Positions 33,726 to 43,399 are shown, counted from the first letter of the stretch. The stretch is DNA of 64,000 bases from Hafnia alvei (GCF_964063325.1 NZ_OZ061315.1:2108001-2172000), one strand, 5' to 3'. Notes: generated from the letters alone by a model not told the origin. Translations and numbers: made by a program.

Positions 33726-35501
33726 TTAGTGATTAAGCGAGCTAATTTCAATCACGGATGGGGCAGAGTAATAAATCTCTTCTTGGTCAGCGTCGGCCTG
33801 CTTAACAAATTTCCAGCGAATATTGTGGAAAGGTGCCACGCTGCTACGGTGTGCGACGCTTATCAACGTGGTGTCGGGTAGCATGTGGTTGATCAGTTGA
33901 TAAACACGCTGCTCGGTTTCCTCATCCAGCGCGCTGGTGGCTTCATCCAGATACAGCACATCGGGTTTTATCACCAGTGCGCGGGCAAATGATAAACGCT
34001 GCTGTTCACCAGGGGAGAGCTGATGAGTCCAGTTAGCGCGAATGTCTAATGCCTGATGTAGATGATGTAAACGGCAGGCTTTCAAGACCTGCTGCAACTC
34101 TTCGTCGCTATAACCGTCTGAACTCTGCGGGTAGCAAAGCGCATCACGCAGTGTACCAATTGGCAAATAGCTGCGTTGAGGCAAGAACAATACGGTGCGT
34201 TGGTCTGCCGGAGGTTGTGAAATTTCCCCGTGACCATAAGGCCAGACACCCGCAATGGCGCGTAGCAGCGTTGATTTTCCACAGCCAGATGGCCCCGTGA
34301 TTAAGATTTTATCCCCGCGTCGTGCGTGGAGATTGGCATGGCTGAACAGTTCGCGCCCCTGATGCAAACTCAAGGTGAGATCGCGGGTGACGAGTGAATC
34401 ATCACGGTCGGAGCAGGTCGTGTGGGAAAGATTATTGGGGTGTTGCTCAATCGCCGTTATTGCGGCGTTAAAACCGGCCAAACGGTTTACACAGGCTTTC
34501 CACGAGGCCAAATCGGTAAATGCACCAATGAACCAAGAAAGGGCACCCTGTACCTGTCCAAACGCTGAAGCAACCTGCATCAGCGTACCGAGCTGAATGG
34601 CGTTGGAGAAATAACGGGGTGACGCCACCAGAATAGGGAAGATATTGGCAAACTGATCGTAAAAGGTAGAGGCCACATTCAAGCGCTTAGTTAAGCGCAT
34701 GATCGACCACCAGTTTCCGCGAATGTTTTCAAACTGGCCGCTAAGCTGATTTTTTTCCTGCTGCTCACCGTGATACAGCGCAATCGGGTCGGCATTGTCG
34801 CGGATTCGAATCAAACCAAAACGAAAGTTTGCTTCAAAACGTTCTTGGTCGAAACTTAATCCAACCAGCGGACGCCCAATCCACCAAATCAAAATCGACC
34901 CCATACCCGCATAAAGCAGAGCAAACCACACCATGTAACCGGGGATAACAAACTGGTGGTCATTCAACATGAACGAAATGGAACCGCTGACCGTCCATAA
35001 TATAGCGACAAATGAGAATAGTGTTACCAGGCTGGAAAGCAGGCCGAGGCTTAAAGAGAGCGTGCCATTGGTGAGTGCGTTGAGATCCTGCGAAATACGC
35101 TGATCGGGGTTATCAATGGTTTGTTGAATTTCCGTGTGGTAATAAGCCTGATGCGAAAGCCATTTAGTCATGTATTTTTCGGTCATCCAACGACGCCAGA
35201 GCATCTGCAAGCCCTGAGTCAGATAGATACGATAAATCGCGATAACAATAAAAATGACTGCCAGATAACTAAAGCGTATTAGCTGCGCTTTAAACACGGC
35301 GTAATTACGATTTTGAAGGGCATCGTAGAAAACACGATTCCATTCGTTAAACAAAACATTGATATACACGCCAGCGAGCGTGAGGGCGATGATCGCAATA
35401 AGGCGAGTCCAGGCGCTGACTTTTTCCCCAGAAACCCAGTAGGGTTTAATCAATTGCCACACTTCTGACCAGTGTGTTGTTCGGTGAAGAGGTTGCTGCA
35501 T
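33726..35501 (-). CDS. YddA/SbmA-type ABC transporter (fused permease-ATPase)
   Basis: 591 residues from ATG 35501. The N-terminal SbmA/BacA-like membrane domain (about 1-350, six helices; NEWNRVFYDALQNRNYAVF is family-typical) is fused to an ATPase. Walker A is GPSGCGKSTLL, the signature LSPGEQQRLSFARAL, Walker B VLYLDEATSALDEET. E. coli YddA (561 aa) has this form. Substrate unknown; relatives include peptide and vitamin B12 carriers. AGGA lies about 11 nt before the chosen start; ATG 35555 is in frame but less likely. Confidence 0.88.
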   Translation of the reverse strand: MQQPLHRTTHWSEVWQLIKPYWVSGEKVSAWTRLIAIIALTLAGVYINVLFNEWNRVFYDALQNRNYAVFKAQLIRFSYLAVIFIVIAIYRIYLTQGLQMLWRRWMTEKYMTKWLSHQAYYHTEIQQTIDNPDQRISQDLNALTNGTLSLSLGLLSSLVTLFSFVAILWTVSGSISFMLNDHQFVIPGYMVWFALLYAGMGSILIWWIGRPLVGLSFDQERFEANFRFGLIRIRDNADPIALYHGEQQEKNQLSGQFENIRGNWWSIMRLTKRLNVASTFYDQFANIFPILVASPRYFSNAIQLGTLMQVASAFGQVQGALSWFIGAFTDLASWKACVNRLAGFNAAITAIEQHPNNLSHTTCSDRDDSLVTRDLTLSLHQGRELFSHANLHARRGDKILITGPSGCGKSTLLRAIAGVWPYGHGEISQPPADQRTVLFLPQRSYLPIGTLRDALCYPQSSDGYSDEELQQVLKACRLHHLHQALDIRANWTHQLSPGEQQRLSFARALVIKPDVLYLDEATSALDEETEQRVYQLINHMLPDTTLISVAHRSSVAPFHNIRWKFVKQADADQEEIYYSAPSVIEISSLNH

Positions 35502-35635
35502 AAGACGGTATTCCTGATGCAATGGTGACAATAAAAGTGATAAACAAAGCGACAAAAAAACTGCTGTCTAGATTGTGACAGACAGCACAATCCCACAAAT
35601 GTTCAGTTGTAAATGAAGGTGTCAGCACGGAAAGA

Positions 35636-35673
35636 ACAAAAAACCGCCAGCGGAGGAGAATTCCGCTGGCGGT
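35636..35673 (-). terminator. Terminator after yeaH
   Basis: ACCGCCAGCGGA/TCCGCTGGCGGT, a 12-bp perfect stem with a T-run on the minus strand (TTTTTTG). It lies 14 nt beyond the yeaH stop. Confidence 0.85.
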
Positions 35674-35686
35674 CAAGGTTGCTAAC

Positions 35687-36964
35687 TTAGTTTTTGTTAA
35701 CTTGAGCCTGAAACAGTTCTCTAAATACAGGGTAGATGTCATCGGGTTCACGAATATGCTGCATTGCAAAGTTTTCAAACCGTTGTTTGAGCCCTTCGTA
35801 CTCACGCCATAGCGTCTGATGCGCCCGGCGAGTAATTTCAATGTAGCTATAGTAGCGAACCTGCGGCAGAAGCTTATTGGCTAACAGCTCAGAGCACAGC
35901 GGTGAGTCATCGGCCCAGTTATCGCCATCGGAGGCCTGCGCGGCATAAACGTTCCACTCTGCCGAGTTGTAACGTTCACGCACAATTTCATCCATGAGTT
36001 TAAGCGCACTAGATACAATGGTGCCGCCAGTTTCCTGCGAGTAGAAGAACTCCTGCTCATCAACTTCTTTGGCTTGGGTGTGGTGACGGATATACACCAC
36101 GTCGACGTTTTTGTACGTTCTGCTCAAGAAGAGATAGAGCAGGATATAAAAACGCTTAGCCATATCCTTAGTGGCTTGATCCATCGAGCCCGAAACGTCC
36201 ATCAAGCAGAACATCACGGCTTGGCTGGAGGGTTCAGGGCGGCGTTCATAGTTCTTGTAACGCAGATCGAAAGTGTCAATGAATGGGACTCTGTCGATCC
36301 GCTGGCGCAGCTCCGCAATTTCTTTGCGGATACGCTCTTCTTCCAGCAGCTGCGCCGGTTCGCTGTGACGCAGTTCTTCAAGCACGCTTTCGAGTTCGTG
36401 CAGTTCACGCCGTTTCCCCGCCGTCATGGCGGTACGGCGCGCTAATGAATTTTGCAGCGAACGTACCACGCTAATATTGGCGGGCACCCCGTTAGAGGTA
36501 AAACCCGAGCGATGGGTTTTATACTCGGTTAGCTGTTTGTATTGGTTTTTGCGTAGGTTTGGCAGCGCTAAATCTTCGAACAGAAGATCGAGATATTCAT
36601 CTTTCGATATCTGGAAGACAAATTCATCTTCACCTTCGCCGTCTTTGCTGGCTTCACCTTGACCACTTCCGCCGCCACCTCCGCCACCTTGTGGGCGTTC
36701 GATGCGGTCGTTTTGCACAAAGTGATCGTTGCCCGGATGGACACGATGACGCTCGCCGCCGCGTCCCTGATGAAACATCGGTTCATTGATGTCTTCATTT
36801 GGAATCGAAACAGACTCACCGCTTTCTACGTCGGTCACCGAACGTTTATTGATAGCGTCGGCGATAGAATGTTTTATTTGCGACTTATAGCGGCGTAAAA
36901 AACGCTGGCGGTTAACCATGCTTTTATTCTTGCCGTTCAGTCGCCGATCAATGAAATAGGCCAT
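35687..36964 (-). CDS. yeaH: YeaH, von Willebrand-type partner of the YeaG kinase
   Basis: 425 residues (E. coli 427), UPF0229. The N-terminal DRRLNGKNKSMVNRQRFLRR is conserved. A Gly-rich linker (about 90-105) is followed by a von Willebrand A-like domain with the MIDAS motif DVSGSMDQ. yeaG-yeaH form a sigma-S and nitrogen-starvation operon in E. coli. GGGGGAAAT precedes ATG 36964. It is the second gene, about 107 nt downstream of yeaG with a hairpin between. Confidence 0.95.
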   Translation of the reverse strand: MAYFIDRRLNGKNKSMVNRQRFLRRYKSQIKHSIADAINKRSVTDVESGESVSIPNEDINEPMFHQGRGGERHRVHPGNDHFVQNDRIERPQGGGGGGGSGQGEASKDGEGEDEFVFQISKDEYLDLLFEDLALPNLRKNQYKQLTEYKTHRSGFTSNGVPANISVVRSLQNSLARRTAMTAGKRRELHELESVLEELRHSEPAQLLEEERIRKEIAELRQRIDRVPFIDTFDLRYKNYERRPEPSSQAVMFCLMDVSGSMDQATKDMAKRFYILLYLFLSRTYKNVDVVYIRHHTQAKEVDEQEFFYSQETGGTIVSSALKLMDEIVRERYNSAEWNVYAAQASDGDNWADDSPLCSELLANKLLPQVRYYSYIEITRRAHQTLWREYEGLKQRFENFAMQHIREPDDIYPVFRELFQAQVNKN

Positions 36965-37026
36965 ATTTCCCCCAAACGACGTTACCGTCTGAAATACGCC
37001 GTAAATTCCCGTATGCCAACTCGGGT

Positions 37027-37058
37027 AAGCCGCGCCGGCGGATGAGCCGACGCGGCTT
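37027..37058 (-). other. Intercistronic hairpin between yeaG and yeaH
   Basis: AAGCCGCGCCGGC/GCCGACGCGGCTT, 13 pairs with one mismatch and a 6-nt loop, lacking a U-tract. It could tune the yeaG:yeaH mRNA ratio or be a REP-like element; inference. Confidence 0.5.
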
Positions 37059-37070
37059 TGGTTACGCGCA

Positions 37071-39005
37071 TTATGATGATTTTCTTACTCGCAGATACCA
37101 TTCGCACAGCAGGCGAACCTGTTTGCGGGTATAGCCTTTTTCCATCATACGGTCGACAAAATCGTCGTGTTTTTTCTGTTCATCGGTCGAGGTTTTGGCA
37201 TTGAACGAAATCACCGGCAACAGCTCCTCGGTATTCGAGAACATTTTCTTCTCTATAACGGTGCGGAGTTTTTCGTAGCTCGTCCAGTTCGGGTTATGTC
37301 CGTTGTGATTAGCGCGGGCACGCAGCACGAAGTTAACGATTTCATTACGGAAATCTTTCGGGTTGCTAATGCCTGCCGGTTTTTCAATTTTCTCCAGTTC
37401 CGCATTTAAGGATTCACGATCGAACAGCTGACCGGTTTCAGGATCGCGATATTCTTGATCCTGGATCCAGAAGTCGGCATACGTGACATAGCGGTCAAAG
37501 ATATTTTGTCCGTACTCGGAATAAGATTCTAAGTACGCGGTTTGAATTTCTTTGCCGATAAATTCAACGTATTTCGGGATCAGATAACCTTTCAGGTGCT
37601 CCAGATATTTCTCTGCAACGTCCTGAGGGAACTGTTCGCGCTCAACTTGTTGTTCCAATACATAGAACAAGTGAACTGGGTTAGCCGCTACTTCGCTGTG
37701 ATCGAAGTTGAACACGCGCGACAGGATTTTGAACGCGAAACGGGTAGATAGCCCGTTCATGCCTTCATCAACGCCGGCGTAATCGCGGTACTCCTGATAG
37801 GATTTGGCTTTCGGATCGGTATCTTTCAGGCTCTCGCCGTCGTATACCCGCATTTTTGAATAGATGCTGGAGTTTTCCGGCTCTTTCAGACGAGACAAAA
37901 TGGAGAAGCGTGACAGCGTTTCCAACGTACCTGGCGCACACGGTGCGTGATCCAGTTCGCTGTTGCGCAGCAGCTTGTCGTAGATTTTCATCTCTTCAGA
38001 CACACGCAGGCAATAAGGCACTTTGACGATGTAAACACGGTCAAGGAAAGCCTCATTATTTTTGTTATTACGGAAAGTTACCCATTCCGATTCGTTGGAG
38101 TGCGCCAAAATGATGCCGCTGAACGGCAGGGCGGAAATCCCTTCGGTACCGTTATAGTTGCCTTCCTGTGTTGCGGTTAGCAACGGATGCAGCACTTTAA
38201 TCGGGGCCTTAAACATTTCAACGAACTCCATCATCCCTTGGTTCGCGCGGCATAGTGCGCCGGAGTAACCATAGGCATCAGGATCGTTTTGGGCGTGATT
38301 TTCGAGTTTACGAATATCAACTTTACCCACTAGCGCTGAGATATCTTGGTTATTCTCATCGCCCGGTTCAGTTTTAGCGATGGCGATCTGTTCAAGGATT
38401 GATGGCCACACTTTGACAACTTTAAACTTGGTAATATCACCACCAAAATCATGCAGGCGTTTGGCCGCCCATGGCGACATGATGGTGCCAAGATAGCGCG
38501 GAGGAATACCGTATTCTTTATTCAGAATATTGGCATCTTCCTGTGGATTGAACAGGCACAGCGGATGATCGTTAACCGGGCTACGTTCACCGTTGGCGCT
38601 GAGAACATAGATGGGCACGCGCTGCATCAATGCTTTCAGGCGTTCCGCCAGCGATGATTTACCGCCGCCGACAGGCCCCAGCAGATACAGGATTTGTTTT
38701 TTCTCTTCCAGACCTTGCGCGGCGTGTTTGAGATACGCCACGATTTGTTCGATGGCTTCTTCCATGCCATAGAATTCTTCAAAAGCAGGGTAGCGGGCTA
38801 TGACCCGGTTCGAGAACAAGCGTGACATGCGTGATTCAAGCGCAGTGTCGATCATGGCAGGCTCGCCGATAGCCATAAGCAGACGCTCAGCGGCGTTCGC
38901 GTAGGCGCTACGATCCTGACGGCAGATTGCAAGGAAATCCTGCAGAGTGAACTCTTCGTCCTTGGCAGCTTCATAACGCTGGCGATAGTGGTCAAATATG
39001 TTCAT
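37071..39005 (-). CDS. yeaG: PrkA-type serine/threonine protein kinase YeaG
   Basis: 644 residues, exactly the E. coli YeaG length. The N-terminal AAA-like PrkA domain has the P-loop LLGPVGGGKSSLAERL (about 109-124). The C-terminal PrkA kinase domain follows. YeaG acts in adaptation to sustained nitrogen starvation and stationary phase in E. coli. ATG 39005 (MNIFDHYRQRYE) matches E. coli; an upstream in-frame ATG at 39059 is unlikely. It is the first gene of yeaGH. Confidence 0.96.
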   Translation of the reverse strand: MNIFDHYRQRYEAAKDEEFTLQDFLAICRQDRSAYANAAERLLMAIGEPAMIDTALESRMSRLFSNRVIARYPAFEEFYGMEEAIEQIVAYLKHAAQGLEEKKQILYLLGPVGGGKSSLAERLKALMQRVPIYVLSANGERSPVNDHPLCLFNPQEDANILNKEYGIPPRYLGTIMSPWAAKRLHDFGGDITKFKVVKVWPSILEQIAIAKTEPGDENNQDISALVGKVDIRKLENHAQNDPDAYGYSGALCRANQGMMEFVEMFKAPIKVLHPLLTATQEGNYNGTEGISALPFSGIILAHSNESEWVTFRNNKNNEAFLDRVYIVKVPYCLRVSEEMKIYDKLLRNSELDHAPCAPGTLETLSRFSILSRLKEPENSSIYSKMRVYDGESLKDTDPKAKSYQEYRDYAGVDEGMNGLSTRFAFKILSRVFNFDHSEVAANPVHLFYVLEQQVEREQFPQDVAEKYLEHLKGYLIPKYVEFIGKEIQTAYLESYSEYGQNIFDRYVTYADFWIQDQEYRDPETGQLFDRESLNAELEKIEKPAGISNPKDFRNEIVNFVLRARANHNGHNPNWTSYEKLRTVIEKKMFSNTEELLPVISFNAKTSTDEQKKHDDFVDRMMEKGYTRKQVRLLCEWYLRVRKSS

Positions 39006-39479
39006 AGCGATGCCCGTCCTGATAAAATGGTTGGGAACAAAAAAAGTAACAGTCTTCATTTTGGGGGTTAAAATTTTGAAACTGTTACCATATTGTTATG
39101 AGCGGCTTTCATCAGTTGGTCAAGTTACCTACGGGTAAGATTCATATAAAATTTATCGGCATGATGAAAAGCATTTAGATATAAATGCTGAGGAAGGTGG
39201 GTGTGAAAGGGATAAATCTACGGTTTGTGCTAAAAAGCATATAACGCTGCCAATATTTTCGCAGAATTCACTACAACAAATATTTATTAAAGGTATTTGT
39301 ATAACGGCAGATATGGAGGCTGAAGCGTAAAAAATAGTTATGTTTCGGCGCAGCCTGTTTGACAGATGTAAAGATTCCGAAACTGCCTGAAAAATTGTAA
39401 AAAATCGACTTAAAACAAGTTTTTGGTCTACAATCAGCGCGTTGTTTATAGACTATTTAGTTAGGGACAAAACATAAAC
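39006..39479. other. Intergenic region between yeaG and mipA
   Basis: The 474-bp divergent gap has no credible gene. Near the yeaG side, GTAACAGT (39046-39053) and ACTGTTAC (39081-39088) form an inverted repeat spaced by 27 nt, a possible operator or leader stem. The rest, to 39479, is AT-rich and shows only ill-defined promoter-like hexamers before mipA. Confidence 0.5.
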
Positions 39480-40223
39480 GTGAAAACTTTAAAATTAACT
39501 ACGCTAGGTCTGCTCGTGTTGGCTGCTACAAGTGCCGCTCAGGCCGGAACGTGGTCTTTGGGGGCTTCTGCGTTAGTCAGCCCAGACCCTTATCGCGGTA
39601 ATAACGATCGCGTATATCCTGTTCCGATCATTAACTATGAAGGCGATGATTTTTATTTCCGCAGTCTGACCGCCGGTTATTACCTGTGGAAAGATGAACA
39701 GAACCAACTGAGCGTGATGGCTTTCTATAACCCATTACACTTCAAGGCGAGCGATAGCGACGATCGTCACATGAAGCAGTTGAGTAACCGTCATTCCACC
39801 GTGATGGCGGGGGTTTCTTATACCCACAAAGAAGACTGGGGCTCCATCCGTACCTCATTCGCCGGTGATATTTTGGATAACAGCAACGGCCTGATCGCCG
39901 ATGCCGCTTATTTGTTCCCCATTACAGCCGGAGACTGGTCATTTACACCGGGCGCGGGTGTGACTTGGAACAGCTCTAACCAAAATGATTACTACTTTGG
40001 CGTGAGCGGTAGCGAATCAAACCGTAGCGGCTACAAACGCTATACCGCAAGTGACAGCTGGAATCCGTATGTTGAGCTAACGGCTCGCTACCAGATTAAT
40101 AGCAGCTGGAATGCGTTCTTCACCGGGCGTTATATCCGCCTGAGCGATGAAGTGAAAGATAGTCCAATGATTGATAAGAGCTACAGCGGTTTGCTGTGGA
40201 CCGGTGTGACATACACCTTCTAA
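39480..40223 (+). CDS. mipA: MltA-interacting protein MipA (OmpV family)
   Basis: 247 residues (E. coli 248). A signal peptide (MKTLKLTTLGLLVLAATSAAQA) precedes an outer-membrane beta-barrel of the MipA/OmpV family ending in LWTGVTYTF. In E. coli MipA links lytic transglycosylase MltA with PBP1B; OmpV relatives also act in osmotic and antibiotic responses. The start is GTG at 39480; the only SD-like AGGG is about 13 nt upstream, so translation may be weak. Monocistronic, with a terminator after it. Confidence 0.94.
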   Translation: MKTLKLTTLGLLVLAATSAAQAGTWSLGASALVSPDPYRGNNDRVYPVPIINYEGDDFYFRSLTAGYYLWKDEQNQLSVMAFYNPLHFKASDSDDRHMKQLSNRHSTVMAGVSYTHKEDWGSIRTSFAGDILDNSNGLIADAAYLFPITAGDWSFTPGAGVTWNSSNQNDYYFGVSGSESNRSGYKRYTASDSWNPYVELTARYQINSSWNAFFTGRYIRLSDEVKDSPMIDKSYSGLLWTGVTYTF

Positions 40224-40247
40224 GCATGGCATTGACTGTTGAAAATG

Positions 40248-40272
40248 AGGGACGCATAGGCGTCCCTTTTTT
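40248..40272 (+). terminator. Rho-independent terminator after mipA
   Basis: AGGGACGC/GCGTCCCT with an ATAG loop and T6. Confidence 0.88.
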
Positions 40273-40305
40273 ATACGCTTAAATCAGCGCTAAGCGGCAG
40301 GGAGA

Positions 40306-41193
40306 TTAGCGCAGAGGGCGCGCACGCAGCGTCACGGAAAGTCGTGACGGGGTATTCGCGGAGGTTTTCATCGGGCTAGTGACATGCGCAGTTTCTACAC
40401 AGACCATGGTCTTGTAGCCATCGTTTGGCATATCGGCCATGCTGACAGAAAGCTCAGACCACGGGTTCCATGCAACCACATCAGTATTGTTATGGTGATG
40501 CACTTCAATCACGCGCTGTAGTGCTTTGTCCGTGATGACGCTGAATGGCTCAGGCTTGGTATAGATACGGTCTGTGCGCGTGGCAAAGGTCAAATTGCCT
40601 TGCTGTTCGCCGGTGCCTGGATTGACTTTATCAATGTATGGCGCGCCCAAACCGCTAACGTCAATCTGGGTGATGTCGCCGATATTGAAATAGGTATGAA
40701 GCGCGGCGGCATATTCGTATTCACCGTGAGACTCCAATTCCATTTCGCATACTTCACCGAGCTTGAATCGTGCAATCAGGCAGAAGTCATGCGGCCAATG
40801 TTTTTTGCTGTCAGCGCTTTGCTCAAGAGTGAACGTTAAGATAACGCCGCTTTCATCTTCATCATGCGCGGTGAGTGTCCAAGGTAGATTACGGGCAAAA
40901 CCGTGCGCTGGCTGACCTGCAGGACCAAACCAAGGCCAACAGATAGGAATACCACCGCGAATCGCCACGCCGTTTTTGAACGCAGTTTCGCTGCTCAACC
41001 ACAGCACTGGTTTCTCGCCAGAAGGTTGCCAAGTGAGTAAATGCGCGCCTTGCAGGGTGACAGCGGCCCGCACTTTGGGGTGGTTAACCACGACAACGGG
41101 AAGTTCGTCGATTTGGCGTTGAGAAATGTACGGGGTGATTTGTTCTTGAACGGGCAGGGTAAAGATCTTTTCAGACAGATTTTGTTGTGACAT
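40306..41193 (-). CDS. yeaD: Glucose-6-phosphate 1-epimerase (D-hexose-6-phosphate mutarotase)
   Basis: 295 residues (E. coli YeaD 294), of the aldose-1-epimerase superfamily. It interconverts alpha and beta anomers of hexose-6-phosphates. Conserved segments are LQGAHLLTWQPSGEKPVLWL, AIRGGIPICWPWFGP, HGFARNLPW and ALHTYFNIGD, with the catalytic His and later Glu in MVCVETAHV. I start at ATG 41193 because AAGG lies 8 nt upstream; ATG 41208 has no ribosome site. It follows gapA, as in E. coli, past a terminator. Confidence 0.94.
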   Translation of the reverse strand: MSQQNLSEKIFTLPVQEQITPYISQRQIDELPVVVVNHPKVRAAVTLQGAHLLTWQPSGEKPVLWLSSETAFKNGVAIRGGIPICWPWFGPAGQPAHGFARNLPWTLTAHDEDESGVILTFTLEQSADSKKHWPHDFCLIARFKLGEVCEMELESHGEYEYAAALHTYFNIGDITQIDVSGLGAPYIDKVNPGTGEQQGNLTFATRTDRIYTKPEPFSVITDKALQRVIEVHHHNNTDVVAWNPWSELSVSMADMPNDGYKTMVCVETAHVTSPMKTSANTPSRLSVTLRARPLR

Positions 41194-41225
41194 CAGATTG
41201 GCCTTCATATGCTAGGTGCAAAAAA

Positions 41226-41256
41226 CCAAAAAAAAGGGCGACATAAATGTCGCCCT
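41226..41256 (-). terminator. Rho-independent terminator after gapA
   Basis: AGGGCGACAT/ATGTCGCCCT with a two-base loop and T-run on the minus strand, 23 nt after the gapA stop. Confidence 0.88.
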
Positions 41257-41279
41257 CTCATCAACTTCTCATCGCTAAA

Positions 41280-42275
41280 TTATTTAGAGATGTGAGCGAT
41301 CAGATCCAGAACTTTGTTTGAGTAGCCAGTTTCGTTATCGTACCAAGAAACCAGTTTCACAAAGTTGTCGTTCAGCGCGATACCCGCTTTAGCATCGAAT
41401 ACTGAAGTGCAAACTTCGCCGTTGAAGTCAGTAGAAACTACGTCATCTTCGGTGTAACCCAGTACGCCTTTCAGCTCGCCTTCAGACGCAGCTTTCATTG
41501 CAGCACAGATTTCTTTGTAAGTTGCTTTCTTCTCGATACGAGCAGTCAGGTCAACAACAGAAACGTTAGGGGTAGGAACGCGGAACGCCATACCAGTCAG
41601 TTTGCCGTTCAGTTCTGGGATTACTTTACCTACAGCTTTAGCAGCACCGGTAGATGAAGGAATGATGTTCTGGGATGCGCCGCGGCCGCCGCGCCAGTCT
41701 TTGTGAGACGGGCCATCAACGGTTTTCTGAGTTGCGGTAGTCGCATGAACGGTAGTCATCAGTGCTTCAACGATACCGAACTTGTCGTTCAGAACTTTAG
41801 CCAGTGGAGCCAGGCAGTTAGTGGTGCAAGATGCGTTAGAAACGATATCTTGGCCAGCATAAGTCTTATCGTTAACACCCATTACGAACATTGGGGTGTT
41901 GTCTTTAGAAGGACCAGTCAGAACGACTTTCTTAGCACCAGCAGCGATGTGCTTACGTGCAGTTTCGTCAGTCAGGAACAGACCAGTTGCTTCAGCAACA
42001 ACGTCAACGTTGACTTCGTTCCATTTCAGGTTAGCCGGATCACGTTCTGCGGTAACACGGATAGTTTTGCCGTTAACGACCAAGTGGCCATCTTTAACTT
42101 CAACAGTGCCGTTGAAACGACCGTGAGTAGAGTCGTACTTCAGCATGTAAGCCATATACTCAGCGTCTAACAGGTCGTTGATTGCAACGATTTCGATGTC
42201 AGAACGTTCTTGAGCAGCACGGAAAACAATACGGCCGATACGGCCAAAACCGTTGATACCTACTTTGATAGTCAT
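41280..42275 (-). CDS. gapA: Glyceraldehyde-3-phosphate dehydrogenase
   Basis: 331 residues, the E. coli GapA length. The NAD-binding start MTIKVGINGFGRIGRIVFRA and catalytic Cys150 in SNASCTTNCLAP are clear; His177 follows in the TTVHATTATQ region. It oxidises and phosphorylates glyceraldehyde-3-phosphate in glycolysis. ATG 42275 with GGTGGA upstream is chosen; GTG 42284 is in frame. Codon use is strongly biased, as for a highly expressed gene. A perfect CRP consensus lies 216 nt upstream. Confidence 0.98.
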   Translation of the reverse strand: MTIKVGINGFGRIGRIVFRAAQERSDIEIVAINDLLDAEYMAYMLKYDSTHGRFNGTVEVKDGHLVVNGKTIRVTAERDPANLKWNEVNVDVVAEATGLFLTDETARKHIAAGAKKVVLTGPSKDNTPMFVMGVNDKTYAGQDIVSNASCTTNCLAPLAKVLNDKFGIVEALMTTVHATTATQKTVDGPSHKDWRGGRGASQNIIPSSTGAAKAVGKVIPELNGKLTGMAFRVPTPNVSVVDLTARIEKKATYKEICAAMKAASEGELKGVLGYTEDDVVSTDFNGEVCTSVFDAKAGIALNDNFVKLVSWYDNETGYSNKVLDLIAHISK

Positions 42276-42483
42276 ATATTCCACCAGCTATTGGTTAGTG
42301 AATAAAAGGTTGCTTGTAAAATTACAAAAACCTTATAAAGCGTCAAGCGGAATCGTGTCAATTATTGCTGTAAATCAAAGCGAAGCCTTGGCTGAGCACA
42401 TATCACACGCTTCCATTTAACACTCTGTTTCGGATTATACATGGGGGCAGTCATCTGAGTCTCAAGCCATCTTGGCTTTCATT

Positions 42484-42499
42484 TGTGATGTTCATCACA
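42484..42499. promoter_or_regulatory. Perfect CRP consensus between gapA and msrB
   Basis: TGTGATGTTCATCACA matches TGTGA-N6-TCACA at all ten conserved positions and extends symmetrically with TT/AA. It lies 216 nt before gapA and 141 nt before msrB. gapA in E. coli is controlled by cAMP-CRP, which makes gapA the likely target. Confidence 0.75.
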
Positions 42500-42632
42500 A
42501 AAATGAGGCTGCCGCCGATTCGCTAAACAGTTTAGACCAAATTTGGCTGAACCGTTGTTAACTGTTTGTTATAATTAATCGCCAAAAAAAGTGATCAATG
42601 ATAATCAAAAACAACTCTTCGAGAACGCACAA

Positions 42633-43046
42633 ATGGCTAAAGACGATTTCTCTGCACAACACCCGAATGACTTAACTGAAATGCAACGCTACGTCACACA
42701 GCAGCGGGGTACTGAACCACCTTTTAGCGGTAAACTGTTACACAATAAACAAGAAGGCATTTATCACTGCCTGTGTTGTAACAGTCCACTGTTCTACTCA
42801 AACAGCAAATACGATTCTGGCTGCGGCTGGCCTAGCTTCTACCAGCCCGTTAGTGCGGAGGCTATCCGCTACCTTGAAGACAACTCACATGGCATGCAGC
42901 GTACTGAAATTCGCTGCGCTCACTGTGATGCGCATCTTGGCCATGTTTTCCCTGATGGACCACAGCCTACCGGTGACCGCTATTGCGTGAACTCTGCATC
43001 GCTTAGCTTCACCGATGAAGACTCCGGTACACAGACTCAGGGCTAA
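42633..43046 (+). CDS. msrB: Peptide-methionine (R)-S-oxide reductase MsrB
   Basis: 137 residues, exactly the E. coli length. It reduces methionine-R-sulfoxide in proteins with a catalytic Cys118 in RYCVNSASL. Zinc ligands are Cys46/Cys49 (CLCC) and Cys95/Cys98 (CAHC). DSGCGWPSFY and HLGHVFPDGPQPTG are family signatures. I place the start at 42633 (MAKDDFSAQ) by alignment to E. coli; an in-frame GTG at 42591 would add 14 residues. It is divergent from gapA, followed by yeaC 77 nt later. Confidence 0.95.
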   Translation: MAKDDFSAQHPNDLTEMQRYVTQQRGTEPPFSGKLLHNKQEGIYHCLCCNSPLFYSNSKYDSGCGWPSFYQPVSAEAIRYLEDNSHGMQRTEIRCAHCDAHLGHVFPDGPQPTGDRYCVNSASLSFTDEDSGTQTQG

Positions 43047-43123
43047 CAGCAAACTCTTTTCTATGTGCTTATTATAGCGCAGAAGAAACGATTCAGCAAA
43101 GTGCATATTAAGCGAGGTTTAAA

Positions 43124-43399
43124 ATGGAACTTGACGATTTGCTGTCGGCGATGACGCCAGAAATTTATCAACGCTTGGCAACCGCGGTTGAACTCGGCAA
43201 ATGGCCTGACGGCGTGAGTTTGACGCCAGAGCAAAAAGAAAACAGCCTGCAAATGGTGATGCTGTGGCAGTCGCGCCATAACACCGATCCTCAGCACATG
43301 AGCATTAATACGCAGGGCCAAATTGAAATGAAAAGTAAGCAGGACTTTAAAAAAGGTTTTGAGCGCGATGCCATCATTCGCTTTAAGCCTGAAGCATAA
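43124..43399 (+). CDS. yeaC: YeaC (DUF1315 family)
   Basis: 91 residues resembling E. coli YeaC (about 90), the DUF1315 family of unknown function. The typical stretch is MTPEIYQRLATAVELGKWPD, with GVSLTPEQKE and KPEA near the end. GAGG lies 8 nt before ATG. It likely shares the msrB transcript, as in E. coli. Confidence 0.92.
   Translation: MELDDLLSAMTPEIYQRLATAVELGKWPDGVSLTPEQKENSLQMVMLWQSRHNTDPQHMSINTQGQIEMKSKQDFKKGFERDAIIRFKPEA

Noticed and set aside
35446..35841. 131-codon minus-strand ORF between the ABC transporter and yeaH
   Set aside because: It overlaps both real genes and the yeaH terminator; no family match.
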